Positions 26,762 to 38,843 of a stretch of 64,000 nt of DNA are shown in pieces. Under the pieces are notes generated by a model. It ran no database searches and had not been told where the DNA came from. It worked only from the letters and a program-made list of their open reading frames with translations. The stretch spans positions 7,874,001 to 7,938,000 of the forward strand of contig OZ176054.1 in NCBI GenBank assembly GCA_964247055.1, read 5' to 3'. This stretch comes from Paragordius varius. Lineage: Eukaryota; Nematomorpha. The translations under genes and the position numbers were made by a program. Each line of letters begins with the position of its first letter. Position 1 is the stretch's first letter.

Positions 26762-29700
26762 ATGGATCCGAATTCGTTGTTAAAAATACTCTCAGCTCTT
26801 TTATATGCATTTGCTTCATTTATAATAGTTGTGATAAACAAGATTGTATTAACAACATTTAAGTAAACTTTTTTAAATATTTTAGATTTCCGTCATATCA
26901 ATGTTTAGCAATTGGACAAGTAATTTTATGTATTATATTCATATAGATGGCTGCTACCCTATTAATATTAGGAACTGCCCGAATATTTGGTTATTTAAGA
27001 TTTTCCCTTAATTTTCGAGATATGTTTATCAAGGTACATATTACAATACAAATTAGATTTTTCCTTTACCGTTAATTTATCTTGGTAATATCATGACGGG
27101 GTTAGGAAGTACCAAAAAATTAAGGTTTGCATATTTTTAATTGTCTAGTTTGCCCATGTTTACGGTGCTAAGAAGATTCTCAATTTTGTTTACTATGATA
27201 TTGGAATTCCTTATATTAAAGTTGGTACTGTATCATTACATTTTAGGATCAAACCTTCAAAATCTATTCAAATCTCGGTATTCGCCATGATATTGGGGGC
27301 CATTATAGCAGCGAGGTTAATAGTTTTTTTTAGGGGAAAAATATTGATTAATATAACAATAATTGACTGGAGTATTATTTTTTATTTAGAGAAATTTACA
27401 ATGGTCTTAAATTTTTAATGTTTATTGATTGCTAATATTAAATTCTTTATCGTTTAATAATTCTTATAATTTTGCATTTGACCTACTTATAAATTTTATT
27501 ATATCATAATTGATACCAATAATTATTAAAAAATATGGTTTTTGGTGATATTCATATTAAAATTTAGAAAAGCCTAATCTTTTCATTATATTAAATTAGT
27601 ATTGATGAGGAACGGCTCATTCCATAAAATACTGGAAGTTTTAAATATAACAGTGTAGGCTAGTAAAATTCTGCAGCCTAAAATTTAATAAATTTAATTA
27701 ATTTTAGAATATTTTTTGCATTTATAATTAATCATTTATTCTTTACACGTGATTAGATATTAAAGTCATTTAATTTATGTTTTTACGGTCAATTGCGTTT
27801 GCTGCTTTGAAAACTTATGTTTGCAGAAAATATAACCATTACTTTAAATATATTGAAAATTAAAGTCAGCGATATGCTATAATTTGATAGCTTAAATATA
27901 TTACATAATATTTTTATTAAATTTTTTATATGCATATTTTTTTTAATAAAGTGATGATTTAGCCTTTGATGGGATGGGGTATCTCCTAATTTTTGGTAAT
28001 GACATTTTTACAGCCCTCAACGGTGTAGTTGTTAAAAAGAAATTGGATACTAAAGTATTTTTTATTTATATATATATGTTTTGGTTTTAAAATACCAAAT
28101 TAAAACTTGAATTTTAATAGTATTTTTTCTTCAAACAAATGGGAAATACAGATAAGTTTCTATGTTTAAAATAAAAAAGTACAATTCTATTTTTTTATAC
28201 TTAGGATTTAGGGAAGTATGCTCTCATTTTTTACAATGCTCTGTTCATGTTACCTTTCGCCTTAATTATTGCCTATTTGGACAAGGAATATGAAAAGGTT
28301 AGTTATTTTGCACACTTTATACCTATTTCTTTGAATATTATAATTATTAATAATTATATATATTTTTATTGAATTTGGAAACAATTTGTTTAGGTTAGAC
28401 ATATATTTAAGTTTTAAATTAACTTTTTTAATTTATTGTCTTATAAATATGATAATTATATATGTGTTTTTTATCCTTTAACTCTAATTTTCCAGGTTTA
28501 CGAGTTTGATGGTTGGTCTAACCCGTTATTTTTGTTGTCCATCCTATTAAGCTGTGTCATGGGATTCATCTTAAATTATTCTGTCGTCCTATGCACCTAT
28601 TATAATTCCGCATTAACCACCACAATCATTGGATGTTTAAAGGTCCTTTTTACTCATATTTTTTGGGGTCTTTTATTTTTTTCCATTAACAAATTATACG
28701 GGGTCAAAAATATTAATATTTAACGATTTTGCAAATAATTAATAATTTTTCGAATGCTTCCTAATTTTTCCGAATATCTAAAGCAAAATGTAAATATAAA
28801 CCATAATTAATCATATTTGTTGGATTGTTTTAAATATAATATATTATCTTATTTAGAACATGATAGTGACCTACTCTGGAATGGTTATTGGCGGTGATTA
28901 CATTTTCAGTTGGCCAAATTTTATGGGGCTCAATATAAGGTATTTTACATCATTCAATTATGTTTTGAAATTTATGGGTATAAATCTTTAAAAATGTTAT
29001 CAAATTTTTATGTACTGCACTAAAAAATTGACAGTATAAATATTTTCACGGTTAACTTTATGCTTGGTAATATATATTTTACATTTGTGGTAATATGCCC
29101 ACGAATGATGCATTTATTAACGATAATGGTTTTTTATTTAAAACATCAACCCTAAAACGTTTAGTTTTTTCATACTTTTAGAGTTAAATATAATTTCTTA
29201 TATTCTTATACATTATTTTTCTAGCATAAGTCCTCTTTTGTTGTAATACATCTTTATAATAGAAGTTAAAGTAAATAGCAAAAACGCGTATAAATGATTT
29301 TTAAAAAATAAATAGTTATTTTTTTTGATTTCGTTTTAATTTTTTTTCCTTTATCCTGAAAAAGGTTATATAAATATAACCGAAAATTAGATATTTATTT
29401 AATCAATTAACTTATTTTTTTAAAATCATTTATACGCTTTTTTGCCATTTACTTTAACTTGATTTATTAATGCGTGATTCCTGACTCTTTTCGATCTTTA
29501 TAATACAGTATGAGTAAATACATATTGCTACCTTTTCATTAATTTATGCCAGATAGCATATACAATAGAGAATAATATTGGCTTATGGTTAATTTTAGGC
29601 GTTTTCTTGCTATCCACCAATAATAATAGAACTCTTTTTATATATGCTACCTGGCAATATTCAAAGTAAAAAAAATTATTAATATATCATTCTTGCACTG

Positions 29701-30168
29701 CATAAACATTTTGTTTATAATATATATATGAAAAATAGTATTGTTGGTAGCCTGTTTTATTCTTATCTCACATTCTTTCAAAAAAAGACGCCACGAAACC
29801 GATCAAACATGACAGCAAGGCCTCCGTCTAGTCTTTCCCTTTCAAAACATAACTCTTCTGCAACAAAGCCAACCCAAAATGGGCATGATCAAATTAATCT
29901 TTTCACAGCACTAGATCCAACGCCCATAGTAGCAAACAAAGAACTACTTATCAAGGGTCATTTATCACCTAAACCAACTGCTATTAATATCATGAATTCT
30001 AATATTAACAACTCTAATGCAGGAGGATTCTTTAATCAAAATTCTCCCTCAAAGTTTAAGGGAAATGGGGACTCTAATAAAGTTAGTCCTAATGAAGAGC
30101 GGCATTCTTTCTCTAGTAATTCAGATTTTAATGATGAAAAACAACACCTCTTACCTATAACTCGATGA
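26762..30168 (+). CDS. SLC35D: Nucleotide-sugar transporter, SLC35D family (UDP-GlcA/UDP-GalNAc type)
   Basis: A ten-helix ER/Golgi antiporter of the drug/metabolite transporter fold. Eleven exons: 26762-26862, 26886-26919, 26947-27033, 27057-27124, 27149-27220, 27247-27315, 27952-28054, 28205-28297, 28496-28642, 28857-28939, 29739-30168; 428 residues. Family words: [95 protein letters not shown] and [20 protein letters not shown]. The first five introns are 23, 27, 23, 24 and 26 nt; the last five are 636, 150, 198, 214 and 917-class or shorter, the last being 799 nt. The C-terminal tail after the last helix is about 125 residues of Ser/Asn-rich, low-complexity sequence, much longer than in human SLC35D1. 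Exact substrate cannot be read from sequence. Confidence 0.94.
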
Positions 30169-30250
30169 TATATACAAAAGTTCCGTGTGAAATTTATAAA
30201 ATTTTGTGAAGGGTTATTTAGGGTATTTCTAACAACAATTAATAATTATC

Positions 30251-30281
<31 letters not shown>

Positions 30282-30953
30282 TATATATATAAGAGAAATT
30301 TATACATTACCATATAATTTTGAATTAAATTTTTAATGACAGGGCACAAACAAGCATTTGAGTATATATATATATATATAAGCTTGTTTTGTTCTTGGTT
30401 AAATGGTGTCCACTAAAATTCCTATTGTATCATTATTAATGTATTTCCTAATATTCCTGTCGATGACTATTTCGGCAATTAAAATAAACCATTTTATTGT
30501 ATATATAATCATTTAAAAGTCAAAGTTTTACTGAATAATCTTTCCCATGTGTCAAAAGTGCCGTAAAGAAACATTTCGTCAAATTTTTTTAGAACACAAT
30601 TAGATATTTCATTTCAAACATGTATATATATATATGCCAAAGATAATTTTTTAATTAAATAATATTTAAAACAATATAATTATTATTCTACAATCTTTTC
30701 GATAATTTTGGTCCCTGATGCCACATTTTCTTGGAAAATCATCAGAAACATATAATCATGTATTAAACACATCATATCACGTAATCAATCAAATTTTTAT
30801 TATACATGTAATAATTCAATTTAAATGCTCATTTTATTCTCCAAAATTATATAAAAATAATTATGATTGGCTTCTTCCGACACATACCAAAAGTCACATT
30901 ATTATCATAATCTTAAAAGATATAATATATAATTTAATTAGGCTCTATCATTT
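30169..30953. other. 3' flank of SLC35D with AT microsatellites
   Basis: (TA)n runs lie at 30249-30290 and 30361-30380. No gene recognised. Confidence 0.6.
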
Positions 30954-31142
30954 TACAGTATGTATATTAATGGTTGCCTTTTTTCACTATAGTTCGGTAA
31001 CTCACAACACAGTAGTGTATGGAAAAAACAACAAAATGTTGAATAAACAATTTTTTTCTTTCATTTTTTCCATACACTACTGCGTTGCAAATTGCCCAAC
31101 CATATAGTGGGAAATAAGCAACCATTAAAGTGCATACTGTAT
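30954..31142. mobile_element. Long-palindrome MITE
   Basis: Arms of roughly 80 bp face each other: TACAGTATG, TTAATGGTTGC and CAGTAGTGTATGGAAAAA on the left return inverted on the right as TTTTTCCATACACTACTG, GCAACCATTAA and CATACTGTA. The loop is about 30 nt. No ORF of its own. Would fold into a long hairpin as RNA. Confidence 0.8.
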
Positions 31143-31814
31143 ATTTATCAATGTATTCTAATCACTTTATACATACAATATTAAATTGTTGATAAATTAG
31201 CAATTATTGCTATATACAAACAATCAAATGCAATAAATAATTACTTAATACTATTTACTTACTATTTGCTATGGTACAATGTTTACAAAAGGGTCTTTGT
31301 TCCCAAAAATCATTATTAATACTAAAAACACGGCTTATATATAAAATTATTCGTAAAACTCAATTAATATTGGGCCTATGAAAATTTTAACTGCTTGTTT
31401 AAATCGGATATAATTTAGTTTTAATTACTATGATTAATTAATATCGTAGTAGGATAACAAATTAATTTACAATTTTGAAACAGTTAATGAATCCAATCGT
31501 GAAATATAGTTGGAGACTTGATAACAATGAGATATAAGTGAAACAATTTTCAAAAACTGTCATAAATAGGTCAGAATCATATTTCTTTGGAATTCTAAAA
31601 TTATAGTAATGTATTTTGATCAAAAGCATGTTTTTTAATCTTAAAAACTATCTATACTTTAATGTATTTTTAATAACTATTTTAGCACAGTTATATATAC
31701 TGCTTTGACTTTAAATTTTTGGTGTTAATTATTTACTATACATGACGTCAATTTAAGAAAAATTTCTTGTTCATTATTTATAATAAAAATATTTAAGGTA
31801 CAATAATTTATTAT
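31143..31814. other. AT-rich intergenic DNA
   Basis: No feature seen; probably holds the 3' UTR of the receptor gene on the minus strand. Confidence 0.5.
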
Positions 31815-33200
31815 TCACAATCGTAATTTATAGTCTAAACTTTTTTGGTGATGAGAAGAGGGCTCGATTTCGGCTGCCTTAAGAACTTTTCGTTCTGTCA
31901 CATTTTGCTGGATGCGTGTCCAATTTTTGCGTACCCTTTTTTCCTGCAGAGCAATGTCAAACACCTTCTCAGTGTAAAAATGCATTAAGAAATTTGGAAC
32001 TGAGTCTATATTCTCCAAAATTTCGGAGAACGTAAGAAACAAACGGAACTTTATATCATTGTGAAAACGATTGGTATATATTTTGTTTTCAAAGAACAGT
32101 ATAAGTATAACGCGCGGCATTAGACATACAATGTGAAGGATAGCAAGTCGCCAAGACATCATACGGAAACATTTAAGTTTTTTCATCCTAGAATTCATGT
32201 ATTTGGGCGATGTTTTAGGATTGGTAGATAGAGCTTCTGTTTCTGTTCCATTTGGGGATTTTGGGGTGGTGACCGTATCACAGTTTATTGCTAAAGGTTC
32301 TCCCCTTTCAATCAGCAGTGATCGCAGACTTTCTTCACTTTCTTGCGTTGTCAATTGAGTTGGTTTAGGTGAGGAGGAACCATCCTCTTGCGATATTTGT
32401 TTCAATTTCTCATTATATTTTTTCCGTAATGCTCTATATTTACTCCCCGAGACTATGTAGCCGGCAATATTAAGTGTTATCATTGCAAACGAGGGTAGAA
32501 CGAAAAAGAGACATTCATTCAGGTAAGAATAGGTGAGGAAAGCCTTATTTTCCATGTAACCAGTGGAAGGCGTGATTTTAATGTATTGCGAAACATAGCT
32601 ACTATTTTGTTTTAACATATCAAGCTTTATCTCATTCAAATGGTGTATGGATGTATTTATAGTCGGGTTTCCATCCTTATCCGTACAACATTCCAAGTTA
32701 TATGTGAACATGTAGGGACAATTTAATAGCCCATATATAATGTAAGTTATGATGAAATATCCCGTAATTTTTGGTATCGTGAATGATTTATACACATCTT
32801 TCCCATGCAAAATCATCATAAAGAGATTAACGCAAAGCGTTAAAGAATGTAAAACTATAACTTTGGAGAATGTTTTCATGGCATAACCCAGGACACGATA
32901 GACAAATATGATCCAAGGGTGAGCGCGAAACGGAACAACCAAACCATCAGCGATCACATTTTGATGAGAAAGTAAGAATGTATCAAGTTCATACACCGAT
33001 TTCACCAACAACATTATGTTTTGCACCGTGTCCCCAAAACAAAGCCACATAAGTATGATACAGATGTGGTGTCGGGTTAAATGAGCAAACTCGGCAATCA
33101 GGTAAAAGCAATACATGATACTTACGATACTCACTATCATGTTAAAAGCGAATTCCAGGTACAAAAGTTCTGAAGGATGTTCTTGTAAGCGTTCATGCAT
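31815..33200 (-). CDS. Orphan seven-transmembrane receptor, single exon, rhodopsin-like but divergent
   Basis: A 461-residue uninterrupted frame. Hydrophobic segments can be placed at about residues 12-37, 45-66, 92-125, 143-165, 225-250, 343-366 and 377-410, fitting a seven-helix receptor; the general shape recalls FMRFamide/peptide receptors of class A. The extracellular second loop is long with a CC pair and NTS/NSS glycosylation sites. The third cytoplasmic loop (about residues 255-340) is Ser/Thr-rich. The DRY box after helix 3 is not visible (CVNLFMM occupies its place) and helix 7 has NFLMHFY where NPxxY is expected, so G-protein coupling is uncertain. Ligand unknown. In a window where most genes have many introns, its lack of introns is notable. 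Another kind of polytopic protein is possible. Confidence 0.6.
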   Translation of the reverse strand: MHERLQEHPSELLYLEFAFNMIVSIVSIMYCFYLIAEFAHLTRHHICIILMWLCFGDTVQNIMLLVKSVYELDTFLLSHQNVIADGLVVPFRAHPWIIFVYRVLGYAMKTFSKVIVLHSLTLCVNLFMMILHGKDVYKSFTIPKITGYFIITYIIYGLLNCPYMFTYNLECCTDKDGNPTINTSIHHLNEIKLDMLKQNSSYVSQYIKITPSTGYMENKAFLTYSYLNECLFFVLPSFAMITLNIAGYIVSGSKYRALRKKYNEKLKQISQEDGSSSPKPTQLTTQESEESLRSLLIERGEPLAINCDTVTTPKSPNGTETEALSTNPKTSPKYMNSRMKKLKCFRMMSWRLAILHIVCLMPRVILILFFENKIYTNRFHNDIKFRLFLTFSEILENIDSVPNFLMHFYTEKVFDIALQEKRVRKNWTRIQQNVTERKVLKAAEIEPSSHHQKSLDYKLRL

Positions 33201-33989
33201 GTTGGCAAATTTTTAAGCTACTATTTGTGGATCGTATTATTGCGTAATAACGATATATCAACCATTGAAAAAAAATTCGTAACCCAAAATTATAGAATTA
33301 TCGTAGCAATTAATTGATTAACACGATTGTGCATAGTTAAAGGATGTAACATCTTAATCTTTAAGTGCCAACACCCGTTTTCCATTAACCCATCGTGATA
33401 GAGACACCACCATTATCTAATATTAATATTGTGCTTAATTAATGTATATCGTTTGTTTTTAGCATAAATCAATAAATTTTTTCTTTTCTTCGTTTACTTG
33501 TTAATCACACTATTAATTTATGTAAAACAAGTAAAATATTATATGAAAAATTTTAAAAAAAAATATTATAATATCACTTGGGAGGAGAATAATTGGACGA
33601 ATCTAAACATTTTTGAATCATATATGAGTTGTTATGAAAATGATAAATTTATAATTTTATTGATATATCCAATTACACGTCATACATATACATCTTTATC
33701 GATATTTATGTTATCATCATTGCGAAACCCATATTTTATTTAGTAATCTATATGTATGTCATAATGTATATTTTATCCAAAAAAATATTGATTTAATAAA
33801 TGATAGCTAAAAACAAAACAAAAAACGCATAAAATATTCATATCTTATTTTCATACTGTGTAAAAGTGTTAAATAATTTAAAATATGTGTAATATTAAAT
33901 TAATTTTAATGTGTTAGAGCGTTTGATTTTAAATAGACATTTATCATAAATTAGAGCTGGAAACATTTTTGGTTGTTCTCGGTTCCAAG
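33201..33989. other. AT-rich intergenic DNA
   Basis: Holds the receptor 5' flank. The last 40 bases (GGTTGTTCTCGGTTCC) belong to another repeat that was the landing site of the hAT element at 33990; a related fragment with GGTTATGTTCCCGGTT lies at 53709. Confidence 0.5.
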
Positions 33990-35378
33990 TAGGGTTGTGA
34001 TTTTGACCCCCTTTTTTTGAAAAGGGGGGTCAGACCTAGGTCGGACCTAGGTCTGACCTAGGTCATACCATATGTTATTGCCAATAATAAATAATTACAT
34101 ACATAAATACTTGATTAAATCACATAAAAAAGGTTTTTACATAAAGTATATATTTTTTAAAATTATACTTTCACCAATCCTGATAATTTAAATTTCTACG
34201 ATTGACGATCTTTCCTGGAATCATACATAAAGACTCATAGATAGTTTCAAATCACAGAAAGCTAAGACTAACGAGAAAATATGGATTTATTAAAATATAT
34301 TTATGCTCAATTTAGATTGTGTGAAAACGAGTCCTTGTCCATGAACTTAACGTTTACTTAGGATGGTTCAAAGAAAATTTTATACGATTTATTAGATTTA
34401 ATATATAATCGTGCTCACTTCATTTAAAATTTCAGTAATCTTAGTAAGTTTAATATATTCTTTGATCAAATTATTTAAAATATGACATTGGCATCCATGC
34501 TATATTATATTAGGATATTCTTTATTAATCAAATTTCCAGCAGCCTTCATGTTCGCTGCATTATCGGTCACAATGGCATTAATTTTTATAAATTTGAATA
34601 TTATTTATTTGTTCCATTATGTTATAGATACATTCGGCAGTCTTACTATGATAAGATGTGTCAATAGTTAATAAAAATGATTTTAGGGATCCTTGGCCAA
34701 TAAATAATATTAATTTGCTTCCTACGAATATTGGTAAAGGGATCGACGATTAATGAAATATTATTTTTTCATTTTCCAATAACTTCTATTTTTATATCTT
34801 CATAATATGAATCTAGTAATTCATTGGAAATCTGTTTCTATGAATAGCATAATTAGGTTTAAAGTATGAATGAAACTCCGTAAATGTTTATTTTCAATTA
34901 TGTTAAGAGTTGAGGATGTAAAAATAAAATTTGCTAAATGTTTCTGGCTAAATTCTCTTAAAAACATAAATTTTAAGTACTAAACTTAAGAAATTAAATA
35001 ATTAGCTTGTCGACCATCATCTGTCATATAATTTATTTCATGAACTTCTTTTAGATGTTTCAACATTCGGTTTATATAAATATATATAGTGTAATTCCAT
35101 TTCTTGCATGTAGCTTATTTTTGATCGAAAAATTTGCACAAGGCTGATTTCATTATGATTTAGGAAGTAAAAAAAGATGTGTATCATATGATATTTAAAA
35201 CAAAATAATAAATATATATATAATATAAGGTTTTGTTTTCCTAAAAATTGTAAAAATAAAAAAATAAAAAATTAAAAAAAATAAAAAAAATTGACCTAGG
35301 TCATTTTTTTTCGTAGTCCTGACTATGGTCATGACCTAGGTCATGACCCTAGGTCATTGACTAATGGGCACAACCCTA
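33990..35378 (-). mobile_element. hAT DNA transposon with decayed transposase and 8-bp target duplication
   Basis: Ends are TAGGGTTGTG and CACAACCCTA, flanked by a perfect 8-bp duplication GTTCCAAG (33982-33989 and 35379-35386), the hAT signature. Subterminal tandem GACCTAGGTC palindromes occur near both ends. On the minus strand between about 34780 and 34530 are recognisable transposase words: a WSDP-like stretch, GSLKSFLLTIDTSYHSKTAE and AIVTDNAANMKAAG. The frame has several stops, so the enzyme is dead. Length 1389 bp suggests internal loss. Confidence 0.88.
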
Positions 35379-35386
35379 GTTCCAAG

Positions 35387-38300
35387 ACATATTTGACTTT
35401 CTTATTTATAAAAAAAAAGAAAGTTAGATTATATTGATATCAATTATTCCGCTTTCATTTTTTATATATCTTAATAATAACCAATTTAAAAATAGCCAAA
35501 AATGGAAAATGATACAAAGAGTAGTTAGTTTATTTTGTTAACGTTTCTCTGAAAAAGTCAAAAAATCTAAAAATAAAACTAAAATTTATCAACGGAAAAA
35601 ATAAACGTTATTTATTTCAATATCGCATCATGCTCTAAAAACAGCTACGTAATTGTTAGTTCTGCAATGGCATCGAAAAAACTATGGTTTGAATTTAATT
35701 TTAAAAATTGATCATAAATTTAGAACTTTTTAAAAAAAATGTCTGAACTTAAACCACAGGGTGTGAAAAACGAAGTCAAGGAATCTTTATACTGTTTGAA
35801 TTTCAAGATTGTTCTTTAACAGATGGTCATAAACTTTTAGGACTGTACTTAAACACATTATTGTCCTTGAACAGTACAAGATGATATTCAAACATTTTAA
35901 ATTTCTCCTTTAACCTTTAAATTTGACACTTAAACATTTTTACTTTGTCTATGACTTTTATTAATATGTGTATCATTCATCCATCCTATATTTTTAATTT
36001 ATTATCTTTAAATAACCTAAAATTTTTATTAGATGTTTACATTTTTTTTCCTTATAAGAACAATATTTTTTTACGAATCCCATTTTTTTTAATATTTATA
36101 AGGAAATAACGCGTAATTATAATATATTAATATTTTGGTTTTTTCCTTAAAGCATTAATAAGTCAAAAATACTGTATGGAAAAAATTATTTTGAGACAGA
36201 AAGTTGTTTTTGACTACATTATGTTAGTTTGGAAGGAGAATGTATAGGGTAAAGAACTTTATAATAGGAAACATGGAAAAACTATGGTTAATGCAAATTT
36301 AAAAAGCTTAAGGACCAACTTGAAGTGTTTAAGGAGATTCTTAAAACATTCAATCAAATTCAAATGTTAACTGACTCCTTGAAGTACAAATGGTGTATAC
36401 TCATACAGCTTGAAACTTGGTTTTAAATGTATGAAAATTAAATTAGGAGTTTGATTTATTAATTTTTATGTTCAGCTAAAAGCGTCAGTATAATGACCAT
36501 TTACTCAACTCAGGGGTGCCCTACACAAATAACCTAGCGCGCCGCTCAAAAATGTTAAATGGGCATTAATTAATTACTTATTAGATTTTAAACATTAGAC
36601 TGTAAATGATTGCGAACAGAATATGACTATTTATTTCATCAATTTTTGCTAGTTCATTGCCAAAATTTGGAAAGATTAATTCAGAAAATGTGAAGAAAAA
36701 CAATTTTACCTAGATTTAAGGGCATATTTTTTCAAATAATGGTAGAAATGTTCAGTATCCTTAAATTATATCGAAAAAGTGTTATCATATTAAAGTGTTT
36801 TTATACCGTTTCCACCAAGCTTCAAAATACCACAAAACTCGCTTCACCAAAACTTTGGCGTGAATGAAGTTTTTAAGCAAAATATCTATTTTTGGGGGAA
36901 AATTTTTTTTGATGTCAAAATTCAGCATATTTTTTTAATTTTTATCGCACAATCCCGACATTATTGCTTTTGTTTTAAAAGAACTAGCCCATTTTAGAAA
37001 GACTCCAAAAATATGTGATTTTAAATGCTTATTTAACATGGAAAGATTAAAAAATATTTCTTAATAAAGTTTCAATTAATTAAATAACTGTTAGTATTAA
37101 TGAAATAAAGGTGAACGTGATTGAAAATTTGTGTTGCGATCTAATTTTTATTTTTTTTCGAAAGATACAAAGCGAATGGAGGAATGATTAATGACAGGAA
37201 GTGTCTGAGCACTTTTTTCCTTTTGTCCCTCATGAGGTATGAATTTATTGTTTGTATAGCACTGTGGCAAAATGATTCAACAAATAAATATTTATAAATC
37301 ATTTACCATTCGAGAGGCAAATTTAGAATTTGTAAGTGATAATGGTGGTTATAACACTGGAAAATATTATTTTAATTTCTCTGTATTAACCTAAAACAAA
37401 TCGCATATTAGGTCGAATAAAAATATATTTAAAATATAAATTGAAACTAAATATTAGTTATCATATATATAAGAAAATTCTGATCGAAAAATATTGTCGA
37501 TAAAGTTTCCAGAGGGTACTTGAAAGATTTACAAGAATCAAAATTGATAATTGCAAATTTAAATAATAAAAATTTGTATTATGCGATAAAAAGATTTTTT
37601 TTAAATATTATTTATTTACTATACATATAAGTTTACCCAATACTGTTTATAAAGTGTTTAAGCCATATATAAATGAGAAAAATTGATTGATATTTTGCAA
37701 AGCGGAAGTAGCGCATAATTTTCATAGAACATATTACAAATAATTTGCAGTACAATTCAATGAAGAAAAAACATTAATCATTTGAGTTATTATATAGTTT
37801 TTAAAGGTTCTCTGTTTTGGGTGTAAATCCCTAAATCAATGAAGTGAATCATAGATCTTATTTGTACATCGAATTGTATAGCACAATTTTATAAGATGTA
37901 TAAACTAAAGAATAATGTGACCAGATATTTTGAACCTTGCGCAGTACATAATTAAAACATACTTTGCCTTTTTTGCGCCAGATTTTTGCTGCGGTTTAAT
38001 AGATAATATAGTTTTTTACTTCCATTAGCTTTCAGAAACAATTAAAAATATCCAACAAATGCATTAAATTAACGGAAACAAACATTGATCAAATTTTTAC
38101 TAAAATACCAAAAAGGATTTTGTGTTTATTTTATATTTTGAGGCAGCTTTTGCGGAAGCCCTGAGTTAAAGGGCTGTTAGCCTAAATCTTTAGGTCATAG
38201 TTCCGCGACTGCGTAATTACATGTCCGAAACTTGATTCCATGCAATCAGAAAATTATTAACCAATAAAAAATAGGCCGATCTTAGTATTTACCGAAAAAT

Positions 38301-38843
38301 GAACATTTTTTACAAATTATTTTAACAGAGGGTACTTCATAAAATTCTATATTAATTTATTTGGGTAATATATTTTCAAAAAAATTTAAAAGCAGTACAA
38401 TACTCAGGGCAGTACAGGCGCAGTTTTTTTTCGAAAACCCAGTACTCTACTGCGAAAAACAGCATATCTGGAGAACGCATTCAGAACGGGCCCGTCCTAA
38501 CCCTAATATAAGTAAAAATAACAAGGGCATATGTGTATTTTCCCTCTATACGACTATTGTAGACGCTTGTGGATACCAAGACCTCCTATGTTAAGGTGTT
38601 AGGAAGTGACAATAAATTTTACGAGAACTTTAAATTATCAATACCTGATCAACTGTTTTTGACTCCTCATTAACGAAGGCGTGAAAAAAATTAATTTAGT
38701 TTAATTAAACCTTTCGCCATTCAGAATTTTCATTTTATCTACTATTCACAATTACTTCAGATTTATTTATTCAGGTATTACCTTTGTAGGCCCTACAGAA
38801 AAGGGAAACATATGATTAAAAAACGGTAGCAGACGAATTGTGT
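35387..38843. other. 3.4-kb gene-poor stretch
   Basis: A diffuse repeat at about 36800-37060 is shared with 58690-59110. A hAT-like start CAGGGGTGCCCTACAC lies at 36512 followed by GCGCGCCGCTC. A GC-richer patch at 38395-38600 is unidentified. No gene found. Confidence 0.45.
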